A DNA stretch of 53,385 nt from Alkalibacillus salilacus. Its GTDB lineage: Bacteria; Bacillota; Bacilli; Bacillales; Alkalibacillaceae. Shown in pieces: positions 37,987 through 53,295 of the stretch (within the stretch, counting starts at the first letter, position 1; each line of letters starts with the position of its first letter). The notes beneath the pieces were generated by a model. It was not told the DNA's origin and ran no database searches. It worked only from the letters and a program-made list of their open reading frames with translations. Location of the stretch: contig NZ_JAUSTQ010000014.1 of assembly GCF_030812915.1 (NCBI RefSeq), positions 1 to 53,385 of the forward strand. The letters run 5' to 3'. Both the position numbers and the translations under genes were made by a program.

Positions 37987-38058
37987 CTGTGTGAACGTTG
38001 CATCTATCGACAGTTTTAGGTAAAATTCAAGAGATATTGTTTAAAGGAGTTGTTTGTT

Positions 38059-38688
38059 TTGGGTAAAGTTTACGTATTTGACCATCCATTGATTCAGCAT
38101 AAGATAACTTTCATCCGTGATAAAGAGACGGGCACAAAAGCTTTTCGTGAGCTTGTCGATGAAGTTTCCGCACTGATGATGTTTGAAATTACACGCGAAT
38201 TGCCTCTCGAAGAAGTTGAAGTTGAAACCCCTGTCGCCACCGCAAAATCGAACGTCTTAGCTGGTAAAAAAGTGGGCATTATCCCAATCCTCCGAGCTGG
38301 CTTAGGCATGGTCGATGGCATTGTTGATTTAATCCCAGCCGCTAAAATTGGCCACGTCGGCTTATACCGTGATCCCGAGACACTTAAACCAGTTGAATAT
38401 TATATTAAGTTACCATCTGATATTCATGAACGTGAACTGATTGTGACAGACCCAATGCTAGCAACAGGTGGTTCAGCGATTGAAGCCATTCATTCTCTTA
38501 AGAAACGTGGTGCGACGCATATTCGTTTAATGTGCTTAATCGCAGCGCCTGAAGGGGTTGAAGCCGTACAGGAAGCACATCCTGATATTGATATTTATGT
38601 CGCTGGCTTAGACGAAAAACTCAATGAAAAAGGTTACATTATTCCAGGCCTAGGCGACGCTGGAGATCGCTTGTTTGGAACGAAATAA
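38059..38688 (+). CDS. upp: Uracil phosphoribosyltransferase
   Basis: The 209-residue salvage enzyme converts uracil and PRPP to UMP. The PRPP motif [14 protein letters not shown] is at about 129-142, and the C-terminal uracil loop contains [16 protein letters not shown] 38059 is the likely start: AAAGGAG at 38043-38049 gives 9-nt spacing, and the N-terminus [15 protein letters not shown] matches B. subtilis Upp. In-frame TTG 38050 is too close to the ribosome site. Confidence 0.95.
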   Translation: MGKVYVFDHPLIQHKITFIRDKETGTKAFRELVDEVSALMMFEITRELPLEEVEVETPVATAKSNVLAGKKVGIIPILRAGLGMVDGIVDLIPAAKIGHVGLYRDPETLKPVEYYIKLPSDIHERELIVTDPMLATGGSAIEAIHSLKKRGATHIRLMCLIAAPEGVEAVQEAHPDIDIYVAGLDEKLNEKGYIIPGLGDAGDRLFGTK

Positions 38689-38692
38689 AGAC

Positions 38693-38720
38693 AAAACGAC
38701 AGCCATGTGCTGTCGTTTTT
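38693..38720 (+). terminator. Terminator after upp
   Basis: AAAACGACAGC (38693-38703) pairs with GCTGTCGTTTT (38709-38719) around a five-base loop, with T residues. Confidence 0.92.
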
Positions 38721-38730
38721 TACATTCTCG

Positions 38731-38845
38731 CACGATTGTTAAACAAACGCTCAACATTGTTAAATATTCTGCCGGAATTATTTCACAATCCCACAAAATT
38801 ATGAAACAATGTGCGGCGATTGTTAAATAACATGAATTGTGGCCC
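38731..38845. repeat. Tandem 21-nt array between upp and the protease gene
   Basis: ATTGTTAAACAA-type cores place ATT at 38735, 38756, 38777, 38798 and 38819, exactly 21 nt apart. Variants include ATTATTTCACAAT and ATTATGAAACAAT, so the dyad ATTRT-NNN-AYAAT is kept while the centre varies. Confidence 0.8.
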
Positions 38846-38938
38846 CAATATATTTTACTAAAAAACGCATTTCCCAATTTAAGTTTGCGCATAACCCCAT
38901 CACCTTTCGCTAACCCTAACAAGCGAAGGAGTGGTCGT

Positions 38939-41047
38939 ATGCGTTTTTTATTTGCTCTTACATTAACAATCATTATGACAACATCAACTGTTTTAGCTGA
39001 AGACATGACATGGATTGTCGAAATAGACGGTGACCCCGATCAAATAGCCGAGAAGATTAAGCGAGATTATCCTTTTCTTGAGGTACTTTATACATACGAT
39101 ACATTGTTACAAGCAGTAGCGATTAAAGGAGCACAGGACGATATTAAAGACCTACATCAAGAGACATGGGTGAATGATTATGATCGCGCGCAATCCTATG
39201 AATCGCCTGCTATTCAAAATCAGTCCTCATCACTCCCCGATGATCTTCCTAATTACCAAGTTGAATCGACTGATGCGACTGGAGAAGGCATTAAAGTCGG
39301 AGTGATCGACACAGGGATTGATTATACTCACCCTGATTTAAGTGCCCAGTATCAAGGTGGCTTTGATGTTATTGATTTTGACGAGGACCCAATGGAATCA
39401 ACGACGAAAGACGGCATGCCAACGAATCATGGGACACATGTAGCGGGGATCATTGCGGCTAATGGAGATATGGAGGGGGTTGCGCCTAATGCTTCAATTT
39501 ATGGTTATCGGGCGCTCGGGCCAGGTGGCGTTGGAACCTCGGCTCATGTCTTAGCAGCTCTTGAACAAGCAGTGAAAGATGACATGAATATTATTAACTT
39601 ATCACTTGGAACGAACATCAATTCACCTGATACCCCTCTTTCAAAAGCTGTTAATCAAGCATTTGATTTAGGTCATCTAATCGTCGTTGCATCAGGTAAT
39701 AGTGGACCGGAGGATTGGACTGTTTCGACACCCGCTACTGCTCAAAAAGCAATCACAGTTGGTGCGGGTTATACTGATCAATCACAAGCGACCATCGAAG
39801 TCTTTGATGGTAAATCCATACCAGTTAGACAAATGCCGCAAAGTGGGCCGTGGCCGATAGAAGAGCGCTTTCCTTATCAATATAAAATGGAAACAAACGG
39901 CACTACTAATCTACAGGGAAAAATTTTAATGGCAAACAAAAAAGATAAATCTTATACTAAACTCATCACTGAAGCGATTAAGACTGAAGCAGAAGCGTTA
40001 ATGATTGTAACGAATGAGGATCCGAATGATTGGACGGCGACCCCAACCACAATGCCAGTCATTGTCATCACGCAAGAAGAAGCAGACCGACTTCGCAAGC
40101 ATGAAACATGGATTGAAACATCAACACAACCTATTGAAGATGGAATTGCTGAATTTAGCGCACGTGGACCTGTGACAAGTGATTGGACGATTAAACCAGA
40201 TCTATTAGCACCTGGTGTTAATGTTATGAGCACTATTCCAGGTGGGTACGCCAATTTTCAAGGGACAAGCATGGCTGCTCCGTATGTGACAGGCGTATTA
40301 GCCCTTTTGAAACAGAATCAGCCGAACGCAACGCCAGAAGAATTAAAACAACAATTGCTATCACATGCGACCCCATTTAACCAAGATAGTCGTCCTAGTG
40401 AAGCAGGGAGTGGGTGGTTAGATGTCCAATCGTTGTTTGATTCAACTTATTACATCGAGTCTAATAAGCTCCAATTTGGTTATCATCAAGCTGATCAGCC
40501 ATCAAAAACGCAGTCTATCACCGTTCATAATACGGGTGAAGAACCACTAGATATCTCTTGGAATATTCCAAAACGTCATGAGCACATCAATTGGGAACTA
40601 CCACTTTCAGAAACAATTCCAGCTCATTCAGAAAAAACTTTTCCGATTCAAGCGCATTTTCACAAAAAATTCAAGAAGAAGGGTGTTCATGAAGGTTATC
40701 TTTCATTAGAATTGGATAGTGAGAGCGTCAATTTACCCTATTTAATTGTCGGTCAAGCTGCAGATTATCCTCGGATTAATGCCGAAATAGCTGTCGAACC
40801 TTTCGCTGAAGATGAAGCCATGTTAACCTATTATGTAGCTGATTCTTTGAAAGCCCTTTCAATAGACGTCTATGACGCATCGTTTAATCATGTCCAAACC
40901 ATTACAAAACAGCCAGATGTGTCATCAGGAAAACATGAAGAAAAAGTCGATATATCCCAGTGGTCGAGCGGTTTGTACTATGTCATGGTCCAAGCAAATG
41001 ATGGCGAACAAACCTTTGATCAAAGCATAGAATTTCATCGACCATAA
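38939..41047 (+). CDS. Secreted subtilisin-like serine protease (S8) with a PA-like insert
   Basis: The 702-residue exported protease has signal peptide MRFLFALTLT to TVLA (about 1-20), a propeptide region, and catalytic D124 (VIDTGID), H164 (NHGTHVAG), N254 (ASGNSG) and S444 (GTSMAAP). The long stretch between N254 and S444 (about 290-400) fits a protease-associated insert as in Vpr. A beta-rich C-terminal domain follows residue 480. ATG 38939 is set by AAGGAG at 38925-38930. Its place between upp and the atp operon is not that of B. subtilis vpr. The substrate is unknown; nutrition or wall-protein processing is possible. Confidence 0.9.
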   Translation: MRFLFALTLTIIMTTSTVLAEDMTWIVEIDGDPDQIAEKIKRDYPFLEVLYTYDTLLQAVAIKGAQDDIKDLHQETWVNDYDRAQSYESPAIQNQSSSLPDDLPNYQVESTDATGEGIKVGVIDTGIDYTHPDLSAQYQGGFDVIDFDEDPMESTTKDGMPTNHGTHVAGIIAANGDMEGVAPNASIYGYRALGPGGVGTSAHVLAALEQAVKDDMNIINLSLGTNINSPDTPLSKAVNQAFDLGHLIVVASGNSGPEDWTVSTPATAQKAITVGAGYTDQSQATIEVFDGKSIPVRQMPQSGPWPIEERFPYQYKMETNGTTNLQGKILMANKKDKSYTKLITEAIKTEAEALMIVTNEDPNDWTATPTTMPVIVITQEEADRLRKHETWIETSTQPIEDGIAEFSARGPVTSDWTIKPDLLAPGVNVMSTIPGGYANFQGTSMAAPYVTGVLALLKQNQPNATPEELKQQLLSHATPFNQDSRPSEAGSGWLDVQSLFDSTYYIESNKLQFGYHQADQPSKTQSITVHNTGEEPLDISWNIPKRHEHINWELPLSETIPAHSEKTFPIQAHFHKKFKKKGVHEGYLSLELDSESVNLPYLIVGQAADYPRINAEIAVEPFAEDEAMLTYYVADSLKALSIDVYDASFNHVQTITKQPDVSSGKHEEKVDISQWSSGLYYVMVQANDGEQTFDQSIEFHRP

Positions 41048-41093
41048 GTCACAAGAATGTCAAAAAAACGAACTAATTTCGTCATAATATCAA

Positions 41094-41122
41094 TTGACTT
41101 ATAAAGGGTGCTATTGTATGCT
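41094..41122 (+). promoter_or_regulatory. ATP synthase operon promoter
   Basis: TTGACT (41094-41099), 17 nt, TATGCT (41117-41122). The leader to atpZ is about 120 nt, with an ACGAAAAATGCTAACG region but no recognised regulatory RNA. Confidence 0.7.
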
Positions 41123-41249
41123 AATCTAGTGTGGAATGATTAGGCTTAAAGACGAAAAATGCTAACGAATGTTAGCTAACTCGTCTGATATGAACTGGTC
41201 TAATTCAACATATCGTTGTCTGATTTTATGTGATTGGTAGGTTACGCTT

Positions 41250-41461
41250 ATGAAGTACCCTGTGAAAGGGATGGCCATCACAACTGTTATTCTCAGTCAT
41301 TTGTCCGGATCAACCATCGTGGGGATCTTTGCGGGGCGATGGCTTGATAGCGTCACTCAGACAAGCCCTCTTTTTTTAATTATCGGGTTGTTCATTGGCT
41401 TAGCCGCAGGTGTCTACGGCACGATCAAGCTAGCTAATCAGTATTTAGGAGACGACACATC

Positions 41462-41465
<4 letters not shown>
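41250..41465 (+). CDS. atpZ: AtpZ, small membrane protein of the ATP synthase operon
   Basis: The 71-residue two-helix protein (about 8-30 and 39-61) with GSTIVGIFAGRWLD belongs to the AtpZ/AtpI family. AtpZ heads the atp operon of alkaliphilic Bacillus, where with AtpI it is proposed to help Mg2+ supply and c-ring assembly; B. subtilis has only AtpI. Its stop overlaps the atpI start by 4 nt. The ribosome site is weak (GGTAGG). Confidence 0.85.
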
Positions 41466-42575
<1,110 letters not shown>

Positions 42576-42594
42576 CATTATAAAATAATACTAA

Positions 42595-42834
<240 letters not shown>

Positions 42835-42861
42835 TAAGTCTTTATTGCATGACGTTGACAT

Positions 42862-42973
42862 AATGGCGAAGTGATCTTTGAAGCTTCGCCATTCCTTTAT
42901 GTTAGGTTGTAACAAGATGACTAAAAGGAAACCGAACTTTCGCATAATTGCGGTTGGAGACGTTTTTCCTTTT
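42862..42973 (+). other. Structured spacer between atpE and atpF
   Basis: AATGGCGAAG (42862-42871) pairs perfectly with CTTCGCCATT (42884-42893). AAAAGGAAA (42923-42931) pairs with TTTCCTTTT (42965-42973) and encloses CGCA-TAAT-TGCG. The 178-nt gap is far longer than the other gaps of this operon. Its likely role is protecting the atpE message, which is needed in about tenfold excess. No T run supports full termination. Confidence 0.65.
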
Positions 42974-42994
42974 AAGCCTTAAATGAATGATTAG

Positions 42995-45602
<2,608 letters not shown>

Positions 45603-45633
45603 TAAGGAGCAAGTCTCTAAATAAAGGTGGTGA

Positions 45634-47934
<2,301 letters not shown>

Positions 47935-47941
47935 TGGGACT

Positions 47942-48390
<449 letters not shown>

Positions 48391-48392
<2 letters not shown>

Positions 48393-48427
48393 AAAAGATC
48401 TGACCCAGATGGTCAGATCTTTTTTAT
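48391..48427 (+). terminator. Terminator of the ATP synthase operon
   Basis: AAAAAAGATCTGACC (48391-48405) pairs perfectly with GGTCAGATCTTTTTT (48411-48425). The stem overlaps the atpC stop codon. Confidence 0.95.
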
Positions 48428-48444
48428 ACCCGTACATCAGTGAA

Positions 48445-48610
48445 ACTGTTTAACAATCCGGACGAATTGTTAAACAGTTTATATGTAATGTTAAACAATC
48501 TAATAAGAATGTTTAACAAACTAGTGGGATTGTCTAACAATCTTATAGGATTATTTAACAATCGAGTTGAACTGGTAAATAAGGTGAGCAAAATGTTCAA
48601 TAACAGCCGT
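48445..48610. repeat. Tandem 21-nt array between the atp operon and ywzB
   Basis: Units with TTTAACAATC cores put the AAC cytosine at 48454, 48475, 48496, 48517, 48538 and 48559, a perfect 21-nt period, with a degenerate seventh at 48580. Because 21 is seven codons, a stop-free frame with heptads like LFNNLIR arises through it, but no ribosome site supports translation. The rest of this 382-nt gap shows no feature. Confidence 0.88.
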
Positions 48611-48774
48611 GTGTTCATTTTAAATAGAACGATCCACAACACTAGCCAAACGCATCAAAATATGAGAAAATATGACATTGTATGCTATTTAATAGGAATA
48701 CTCGATTGAAATTTCCCGGGAAATACATAGAAATGTCGAATATTACCTACGAAAAAACTTGAAGAGGTGTTATA

Positions 48775-49008
48775 ATGTTAATGGAGCAAGGTATAGATGC
48801 GTTAATTGGCATCACTTCACACATTATTTTTATCATATTCGCTTGGAAAGCACTTGAAGCGATCAATATCCAAGCATTATTTAAAAAGAACAAGGAAATC
48901 GAAAGCAAATTATTATGGATTTTATTATCAATCGCATTAGGTACTACAGTTAGCAACTTCTTTTTAGACTTCATTAATTGGTCACAACGTTTACCATATT
49001 TACTATAA
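48775..49008 (+). CDS. ywzB: DUF1146 membrane protein YwzB
   Basis: The 77-residue protein has two predicted helices (about 10-30 and 46-66) with FAWKALEAINIQALFKK between them. Family and position (after atpC, before ywmB and murAA) match YwzB of B. subtilis. The function is unknown. The ribosome site is GAGGTG. Confidence 0.87.
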   Translation: MLMEQGIDALIGITSHIIFIIFAWKALEAINIQALFKKNKEIESKLLWILLSIALGTTVSNFFLDFINWSQRLPYLL

Positions 49009-49031
49009 TATTAACGTTTAAAAAGGAGCAG

Positions 49032-49070
49032 CATGGACAACCCTTAAGATAAAAGGGGGAATTGTCCATG
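49032..49070 (+). promoter_or_regulatory. Hairpin sequestering the ywmB ribosome site and start codon
   Basis: CATGGACAA (49032-49040) pairs perfectly with TTGTCCATG (49062-49070), whose last three bases are the ywmB start codon. CCC (49041-49043) pairs with GGG of the ribosome site AAAAGGGGG (49051-49059). Confidence 0.65.
49033..49047 (+). CDS. Possible 4-codon leader ORF before ywmB
   Basis: AAAAGGAG (49021-49028) precedes ATG 49033, and the frame reads MDNP then TAA. It lies wholly in the left arm of a hairpin that pairs the ywmB ribosome site and start. A ribosome here would open that hairpin. There is no evidence for the peptide itself. Confidence 0.35.
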   Translation: MDNP

Positions 49071-49718
49071 CGATTTATTTTAGTATTGCTGACATTTGTA
49101 TTAATGACAACGCCAACGGAAGGTTATTCTGAAGCTCAACTTGATGTATCAAATCTATCAAACTATGTAACAAGTTGGGAAGCTGACGAAACAACTTTTG
49201 GCTTAACAATGAAGTTGGTTTCTAGTGAAAAAGAACTAGATTCGTATAAAAATGTCTTAAATGCTCAAATCCAGGGTAATGACCACCATAAACGTTCTAT
49301 AATTGACGAATCGTTATCCGTAGTTGAGATAACACCTAACCGAAGTCAATTAATCTATCAAGTCAATACATCAAAATGGAATCAAGAAATTCATGAAGAT
49401 GTACAACAATTGTTGGAATCAAGAAATTTATCAAAATTTCTTGAAAATGGGACTCATTTCACTTTCTTTCAATCAACATTTGATAGTAAAATCGATAAGA
49501 ATTTGTTTTTAGAAAAAGTTATAGAAGATTTTGAAGTAGATTTAAAAACGCAAATAGAAGAAGAATTATTGAGTGTGATCAGTGGATACTCGCCTAACTT
49601 ACAACAACGTATTCCACATGAACAAGAGCATATTAATATTCAGTTAGCAATTCGCGAAGAGGGCGACCGAAAAAATACAGTCACAATCGGCACACCAATC
49701 CTCGTAATTGAATATTAA
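49068..49718 (+). CDS. ywmB: YwmB family secreted protein
   Basis: The 216-residue protein starts with a signal peptide (about 1-19, ending near TEGYS) and continues as a mixed alpha/beta exported protein. Position between ywzB and murAA matches YwmB. The role is not established; its neighbours point to envelope or sporulation. ATG 49068 has AAAAGGGGG 8 nt upstream; TTG 49062 is less likely. Both signals are buried in a hairpin. Confidence 0.82.
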   Translation: MRFILVLLTFVLMTTPTEGYSEAQLDVSNLSNYVTSWEADETTFGLTMKLVSSEKELDSYKNVLNAQIQGNDHHKRSIIDESLSVVEITPNRSQLIYQVNTSKWNQEIHEDVQQLLESRNLSKFLENGTHFTFFQSTFDSKIDKNLFLEKVIEDFEVDLKTQIEEELLSVISGYSPNLQQRIPHEQEHINIQLAIREEGDRKNTVTIGTPILVIEY

Positions 49719-49753
49719 ATAATATACGGACTATCGACACGGAGGGAAAGATA

Positions 49754-51052
49754 TTGGATAAAATCATCGTATCTGGAGGTAATCGTTTAAATGGCACAGT
49801 TAAAGTAGAAGGTGCTAAAAACGCAGTATTACCTGTAATTACAGCAAGTATAATGGCAAGTGAAGGGAAAACAGTACTTGAAGATGTTCCCCCTTTAGCG
49901 GATGTAGATACAATTGGTGAAGTTTTACGATACATGGACGTTGATGTAAAACGTGATGATCGTACATTATATATTGATGCTGAACAAGAACTTAAGACGG
50001 TTACACCGTTTGAATATGTTAGAAAGATGCGGGCTTCAGTCCTTGTTTTAGGACCTTTACTAGCACGTTACGGGCATGCAAAAGTCGCAATGCCTGGTGG
50101 TTGCGCGATTGGTTCTCGACCGATTGACCAACACTTAAAAGGCCTTGAAGCAATGGGTGCTAAGGTTGAAGTTGGCAATGGTTATGTGGAAGCATTCGCA
50201 TCAGATCGCTTGCAAGGCGCTCGTATTTATTTAGATTTTCCAAGCGTCGGTGCTACAGAAAATCTTATGATGGCAGCAGCCTTAGCTGAAGGAACGACTG
50301 TCATGGAAAACTGTGCACGCGAACCAGAAATTGTAGATCTCGCTAATTTCATTAATAAAATGGGCGGTAAAGTGATTGGTGCAGGTACAGAGACGATTAA
50401 GATTGAAGGTGTTGAAACGTTAAAAGGCGTAACACACAACATCATTCCTGACCGTATTGAAGCAGGTACCTTTATGGTTGCTGGTGCTATTACAAATGGC
50501 GATATCATCGTTGAAGGCGCGATTCCAGCTCATTTACGTTCTTTAATTGCGAAAATGAAAGAAATGGGCGTTCAAATTGAAGAGTTTGATAACTCAGTAC
50601 GTGTGATCGGTACGGATTTATTAAAACCAATTGATATTAAGACATTGCCTTATCCAGGCTTTCCAACAGATTTGCAAGCACAACTCATGACGTTAACAAT
50701 GCGTGCGCATGGTACGAGTGTTATTTCAGAAACAGTCTTCGAAAATCGTTTCATGCATGTTGATGAATTTAGACGAATGAGTGGCAATGCAAAAATTGAA
50801 GGACGTAGCGCGATTGTGGATGGCCCAACCCAATTACAAGGAGCCGAAGTTTCAGCTACGGACCTTCGTGCAGCAGCATCTCTTATACTTGCTGGATTAA
50901 TTGCAGACGGTCATACGACGGTGACTGAACTTCAACATCTTGACCGTGGTTATGTTGAATTCGTTGAAAAACTACAAGGATTAGGTGCTGACATTGAGCG
51001 AGTAAATGATCCATTCGTTATGAGTGAAGATTCTATGGTACAGTCGAACTAA
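49754..51052 (+). CDS. murAA: UDP-N-acetylglucosamine 1-carboxyvinyltransferase, main paralogue (MurAA)
   Basis: The 432-residue enzyme has GAKNAVLPV at 20-28 and catalytic C117 in [15 protein letters not shown], the fosfomycin-binding cysteine. It performs the first committed step of peptidoglycan synthesis. Position before spoIID identifies it as MurAA, the essential copy in B. subtilis; murZ at 23368 is the paralogue. The TTG start follows GGAGGGAAAG. Confidence 0.95.
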   Translation: MDKIIVSGGNRLNGTVKVEGAKNAVLPVITASIMASEGKTVLEDVPPLADVDTIGEVLRYMDVDVKRDDRTLYIDAEQELKTVTPFEYVRKMRASVLVLGPLLARYGHAKVAMPGGCAIGSRPIDQHLKGLEAMGAKVEVGNGYVEAFASDRLQGARIYLDFPSVGATENLMMAAALAEGTTVMENCAREPEIVDLANFINKMGGKVIGAGTETIKIEGVETLKGVTHNIIPDRIEAGTFMVAGAITNGDIIVEGAIPAHLRSLIAKMKEMGVQIEEFDNSVRVIGTDLLKPIDIKTLPYPGFPTDLQAQLMTLTMRAHGTSVISETVFENRFMHVDEFRRMSGNAKIEGRSAIVDGPTQLQGAEVSATDLRAAASLILAGLIADGHTTVTELQHLDRGYVEFVEKLQGLGADIERVNDPFVMSEDSMVQSN

Positions 51053-51079
51053 TCTATTATAATTTATTCGGTTGATTAA

Positions 51080-51110
51080 AGAGGGGCTCACGTGAGTCCT
51101 TCTTTTTTTT
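51080..51110 (+). terminator. Terminator after murAA
   Basis: AGAGGGGCTCAC pairs with GTGAGTCCTTCT, with two G-T pairs, followed by a long T run. Confidence 0.85.
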
Positions 51111-51177
51111 ATGTTCTAGTAACTTCCGTAATTGAATAGGCTAATGATAGAGCCCGTAATTAAAGGAGGTTATATGG

Positions 51178-52158
51178 TTGCAAAAACAAAGCATGATGAT
51201 TGCTATGATCCTAGTTGCTGTCATTGTAATGATTCCGACGATGATTGTGTTACCTTTTCATGATACGCCGACCGAAGCCGCACCGCCGTCAAACGACACT
51301 AATGAACAAACACAAGCCAACGGAGAAAGCGTTACTGTCAAAATTAAACGTACCGAATCAGAACAAATCGATGAGTTACCACTTGATCAATATGTAACAC
51401 AAGTGGTGGCTTCAGAAATTCCTGCTGAGTTCGAAATGGAAGCTTTGAAAGCTCAAGCGCTAGCTGCGAGGACTTATATTGCCAATAAAATGGCACATAC
51501 TGAATCCGACCAAGCTTTTCATGTTAAAGATACAGTCGATGATCAAGTCTTCCATTCTGAAAATGAATTACGCGACATGTGGGGCGTCGATTACTCAGAC
51601 CACATGCAAAAAATAGAATCAGCCGTTCAAGCAACAGAAGGCGAAATTATCACTTATGACGGCGAACCCATTACTGCTGCTTTCTTTTCGACGAGCAATG
51701 GCTTTACCGAAAATGCCGAAGATTACTGGCAAAATGAAATTCCCTATTTAAAGAGTGTTTCAAGTCCATGGGATGAAGCTTCACCTGTGTTTAATGATCA
51801 AGCTATATTTACTTACGCCGAAGTTGCTCAAAATTTAGGTTTACAAGAATCCATGGTAAATATATCGGATCTCACTCGTACAGAAAGTGGTCGAGTGGAT
51901 ACCGTAACGATTAATGACGAAACATTTTCAGGTCGTGAAGTGCGAGAACAACTAGGTTTACGATCAAACGACTTTGAAGTTGAAACAACAGCTGAGCATA
52001 TCATCTTTAAAACAAATGGATACGGCCACGGTGTTGGCATGAGTCAATACGGTGCGAACGGGATGGCAAAAGAAGGCTCCACCTATAAAGAAATTGTTCA
52101 TCATTACTATCAGGGTGTTTCTGTTGAACCGTTACAAACATTTGTCGCCACAAAATAG
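51178..52158 (+). CDS. spoIID: Stage II sporulation protein D, peptidoglycan lytic enzyme
   Basis: The 326-residue membrane-anchored protein has an N-terminal helix (about 6-27) and the SpoIID/LytB domain with VASEIPAEFEMEALKAQA-type sequence, TSNGFTEN and GYGHGVGMSQYGANGMA. It degrades septal peptidoglycan in the mother cell during engulfment, with SpoIIM and SpoIIP. TTG 51178 is set by AAAGGAGG at 51162-51169 with 8-nt spacing; the nearby ATG 51174 is in another frame. A sigma-E promoter was not clearly seen. Confidence 0.94.
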   Translation: MQKQSMMIAMILVAVIVMIPTMIVLPFHDTPTEAAPPSNDTNEQTQANGESVTVKIKRTESEQIDELPLDQYVTQVVASEIPAEFEMEALKAQALAARTYIANKMAHTESDQAFHVKDTVDDQVFHSENELRDMWGVDYSDHMQKIESAVQATEGEIITYDGEPITAAFFSTSNGFTENAEDYWQNEIPYLKSVSSPWDEASPVFNDQAIFTYAEVAQNLGLQESMVNISDLTRTESGRVDTVTINDETFSGREVREQLGLRSNDFEVETTAEHIIFKTNGYGHGVGMSQYGANGMAKEGSTYKEIVHHYYQGVSVEPLQTFVATK

Positions 52159-52177
52159 AAAATTTTTCATTTAACAG

Positions 52178-52207
52178 GTATATTCATCACCTTTTCCGGT
52201 CAGAATG
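52178..52207 (+). promoter_or_regulatory. Sigma-F-like promoter of spoIIQ
   Basis: GTATA (52178-52182), 15 nt, then GGTCAGAATG (52198-52207), fitting the sigma-F consensus except one position. It places the transcription start near 52214, so an upstream ATG at 52205 cannot be the spoIIQ start. Confidence 0.65.
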
Positions 52208-52225
52208 GTTGCTGAGGTGATGAAA

Positions 52226-52903
52226 ATGAAGGAAAGAAACATGTTCCGTGAGTCGAAGTGGAAGAAACTCACACGTCAACGCTGGTTTTACCCGACCTTG
52301 TACGTCACGCTCGTCGCGGTTGTTTTAGCAGGTGTACTCACGTTTCAATTTGTCGGAAATGACGAAGCTGAACGAGACGATGAGTTCAACTGGAGTGTCG
52401 AGCAAAACGATTTAGAAAATCAGGAAGCACAAGGTGACGATGAAACGGCAGAACCAGTCGTAGCAGAATCCGAAGATATTGTCATGCCAGTGTTACTTGG
52501 TGACGATGCAGAAATCATGACACCATTCTACGACACAGAAGCTTCAGCAGAAGAACAAGAAGACGCGCTCATTTTTTACAATAATCAGTATTACCAAAGC
52601 CAAGGCGTTGACATTACATCTCAAAACAATGAATCATTCGACGTTATTTCAGCTCTGAGCGGAACCGTCGTCTCAGTTGAAGAGGATGAACTTCTCGGCC
52701 AAACAATTGAGATTGAACACGACGAAGAACGCTCAACATTCTACGCAAGTCTTTCAGAAGTCTCAGTAGAAGAAGGCGCTGACGTAAGCCAAGGTGATGT
52801 CATTGGACAATCAGGATCCAACGTTTATTCTGATGAAGACGTGACAAAAGTCCACTTCCGACTACTCGAAAACGGAGAACCCGTTAATCCACAATTCAAA
52901 TAA
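52226..52903 (+). CDS. spoIIQ: SpoIIQ, forespore LytM-domain protein
   Basis: The 225-residue protein has a basic N-terminus, one membrane helix (about 23-43), an acidic linker and a degenerate LytM/M23 domain (about 117-225). It forms the forespore half of the SpoIIQ-SpoIIIAH channel. The zinc-ligand positions are altered: S125 stands for His in the HxGxD motif (D129 kept) and K208 for the first His of HxH (H210 kept), so it should lack peptidase activity. ATG 52226 follows GAGGTGA. Confidence 0.92.
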   Translation: MKERNMFRESKWKKLTRQRWFYPTLYVTLVAVVLAGVLTFQFVGNDEAERDDEFNWSVEQNDLENQEAQGDDETAEPVVAESEDIVMPVLLGDDAEIMTPFYDTEASAEEQEDALIFYNNQYYQSQGVDITSQNNESFDVISALSGTVVSVEEDELLGQTIEIEHDEERSTFYASLSEVSVEEGADVSQGDVIGQSGSNVYSDEDVTKVHFRLLENGEPVNPQFK

Positions 52904-52911
52904 TGGAAGAG

Positions 52912-52937
52912 AAAGCCCTGCATTTGCAGGGCTTTTT
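52912..52937 (+). terminator. Terminator after spoIIQ
   Basis: AAAGCCCTGCA (52912-52922) pairs perfectly with TGCAGGGCTTT (52925-52935), with further T. Confidence 0.92.
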
Positions 52938-53021
52938 CTTGTTTAACTGGCAATCTACCGGCAGGATACTATTGAAAAAGTACGCTCTCGTACTTGATAA
53001 GATGTGTTACCAACGAGTTTT

Positions 53022-53295
53022 GTGGAGATATCATCTAGTTTGAGTAGAATATCATCCTGATTGTTCGGTTTCCATCTAGTTGAGGTACAGTATCATCGAG
53101 TTCAACAAGAATACCATCGAGTTGGAGTACAATATCATCGACACCTAGTGAAATACCATCGAGTCTAGTACATAACCACTGTGACACATGAAAATATATA
53201 TTTAGTCTAGGTGTTCCAATCGAATCTGTTAAAAATATCATGATGACTAAGTGCGATATCATCGAGTTTAGTTTGAATACCACCCCGATGGAGTC
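53022..53295. repeat. Tandem 21-nt array downstream of spoIIQ
   Basis: Units like AATATCATCGAGTTG place CAT at 53032, 53053, 53073, 53094, 53115, 53136 and 53157, with a CAC variant at 53177. Further units at 53239, 53260 and 53281 lie about three periods later and in phase. On the minus strand they give an open frame with repeats such as LDGI and VDDIV, which has no ribosome site. Positions 53296-53385 show no certain feature; GAGGTGGGG at 53372 may precede the next gene. Confidence 0.85.

Noticed and set aside
38837-38938. Longer N-terminus for the S8 protease
   Set aside because: The extension overlaps the array region and has no ribosome site; ATG 38939 gives a proper signal peptide and AAGGAG.
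48440-48709. 89-codon frame with heptads such as LFNNLIR
   Set aside because: The heptads follow from the 21-nt DNA period. There is no ribosome site, and sister arrays with 20-nt steps do not keep a frame.
52205-52225. spoIIQ start at ATG 52205
   Set aside because: It lies inside the predicted sigma-F -10 element, upstream of the transcription start.
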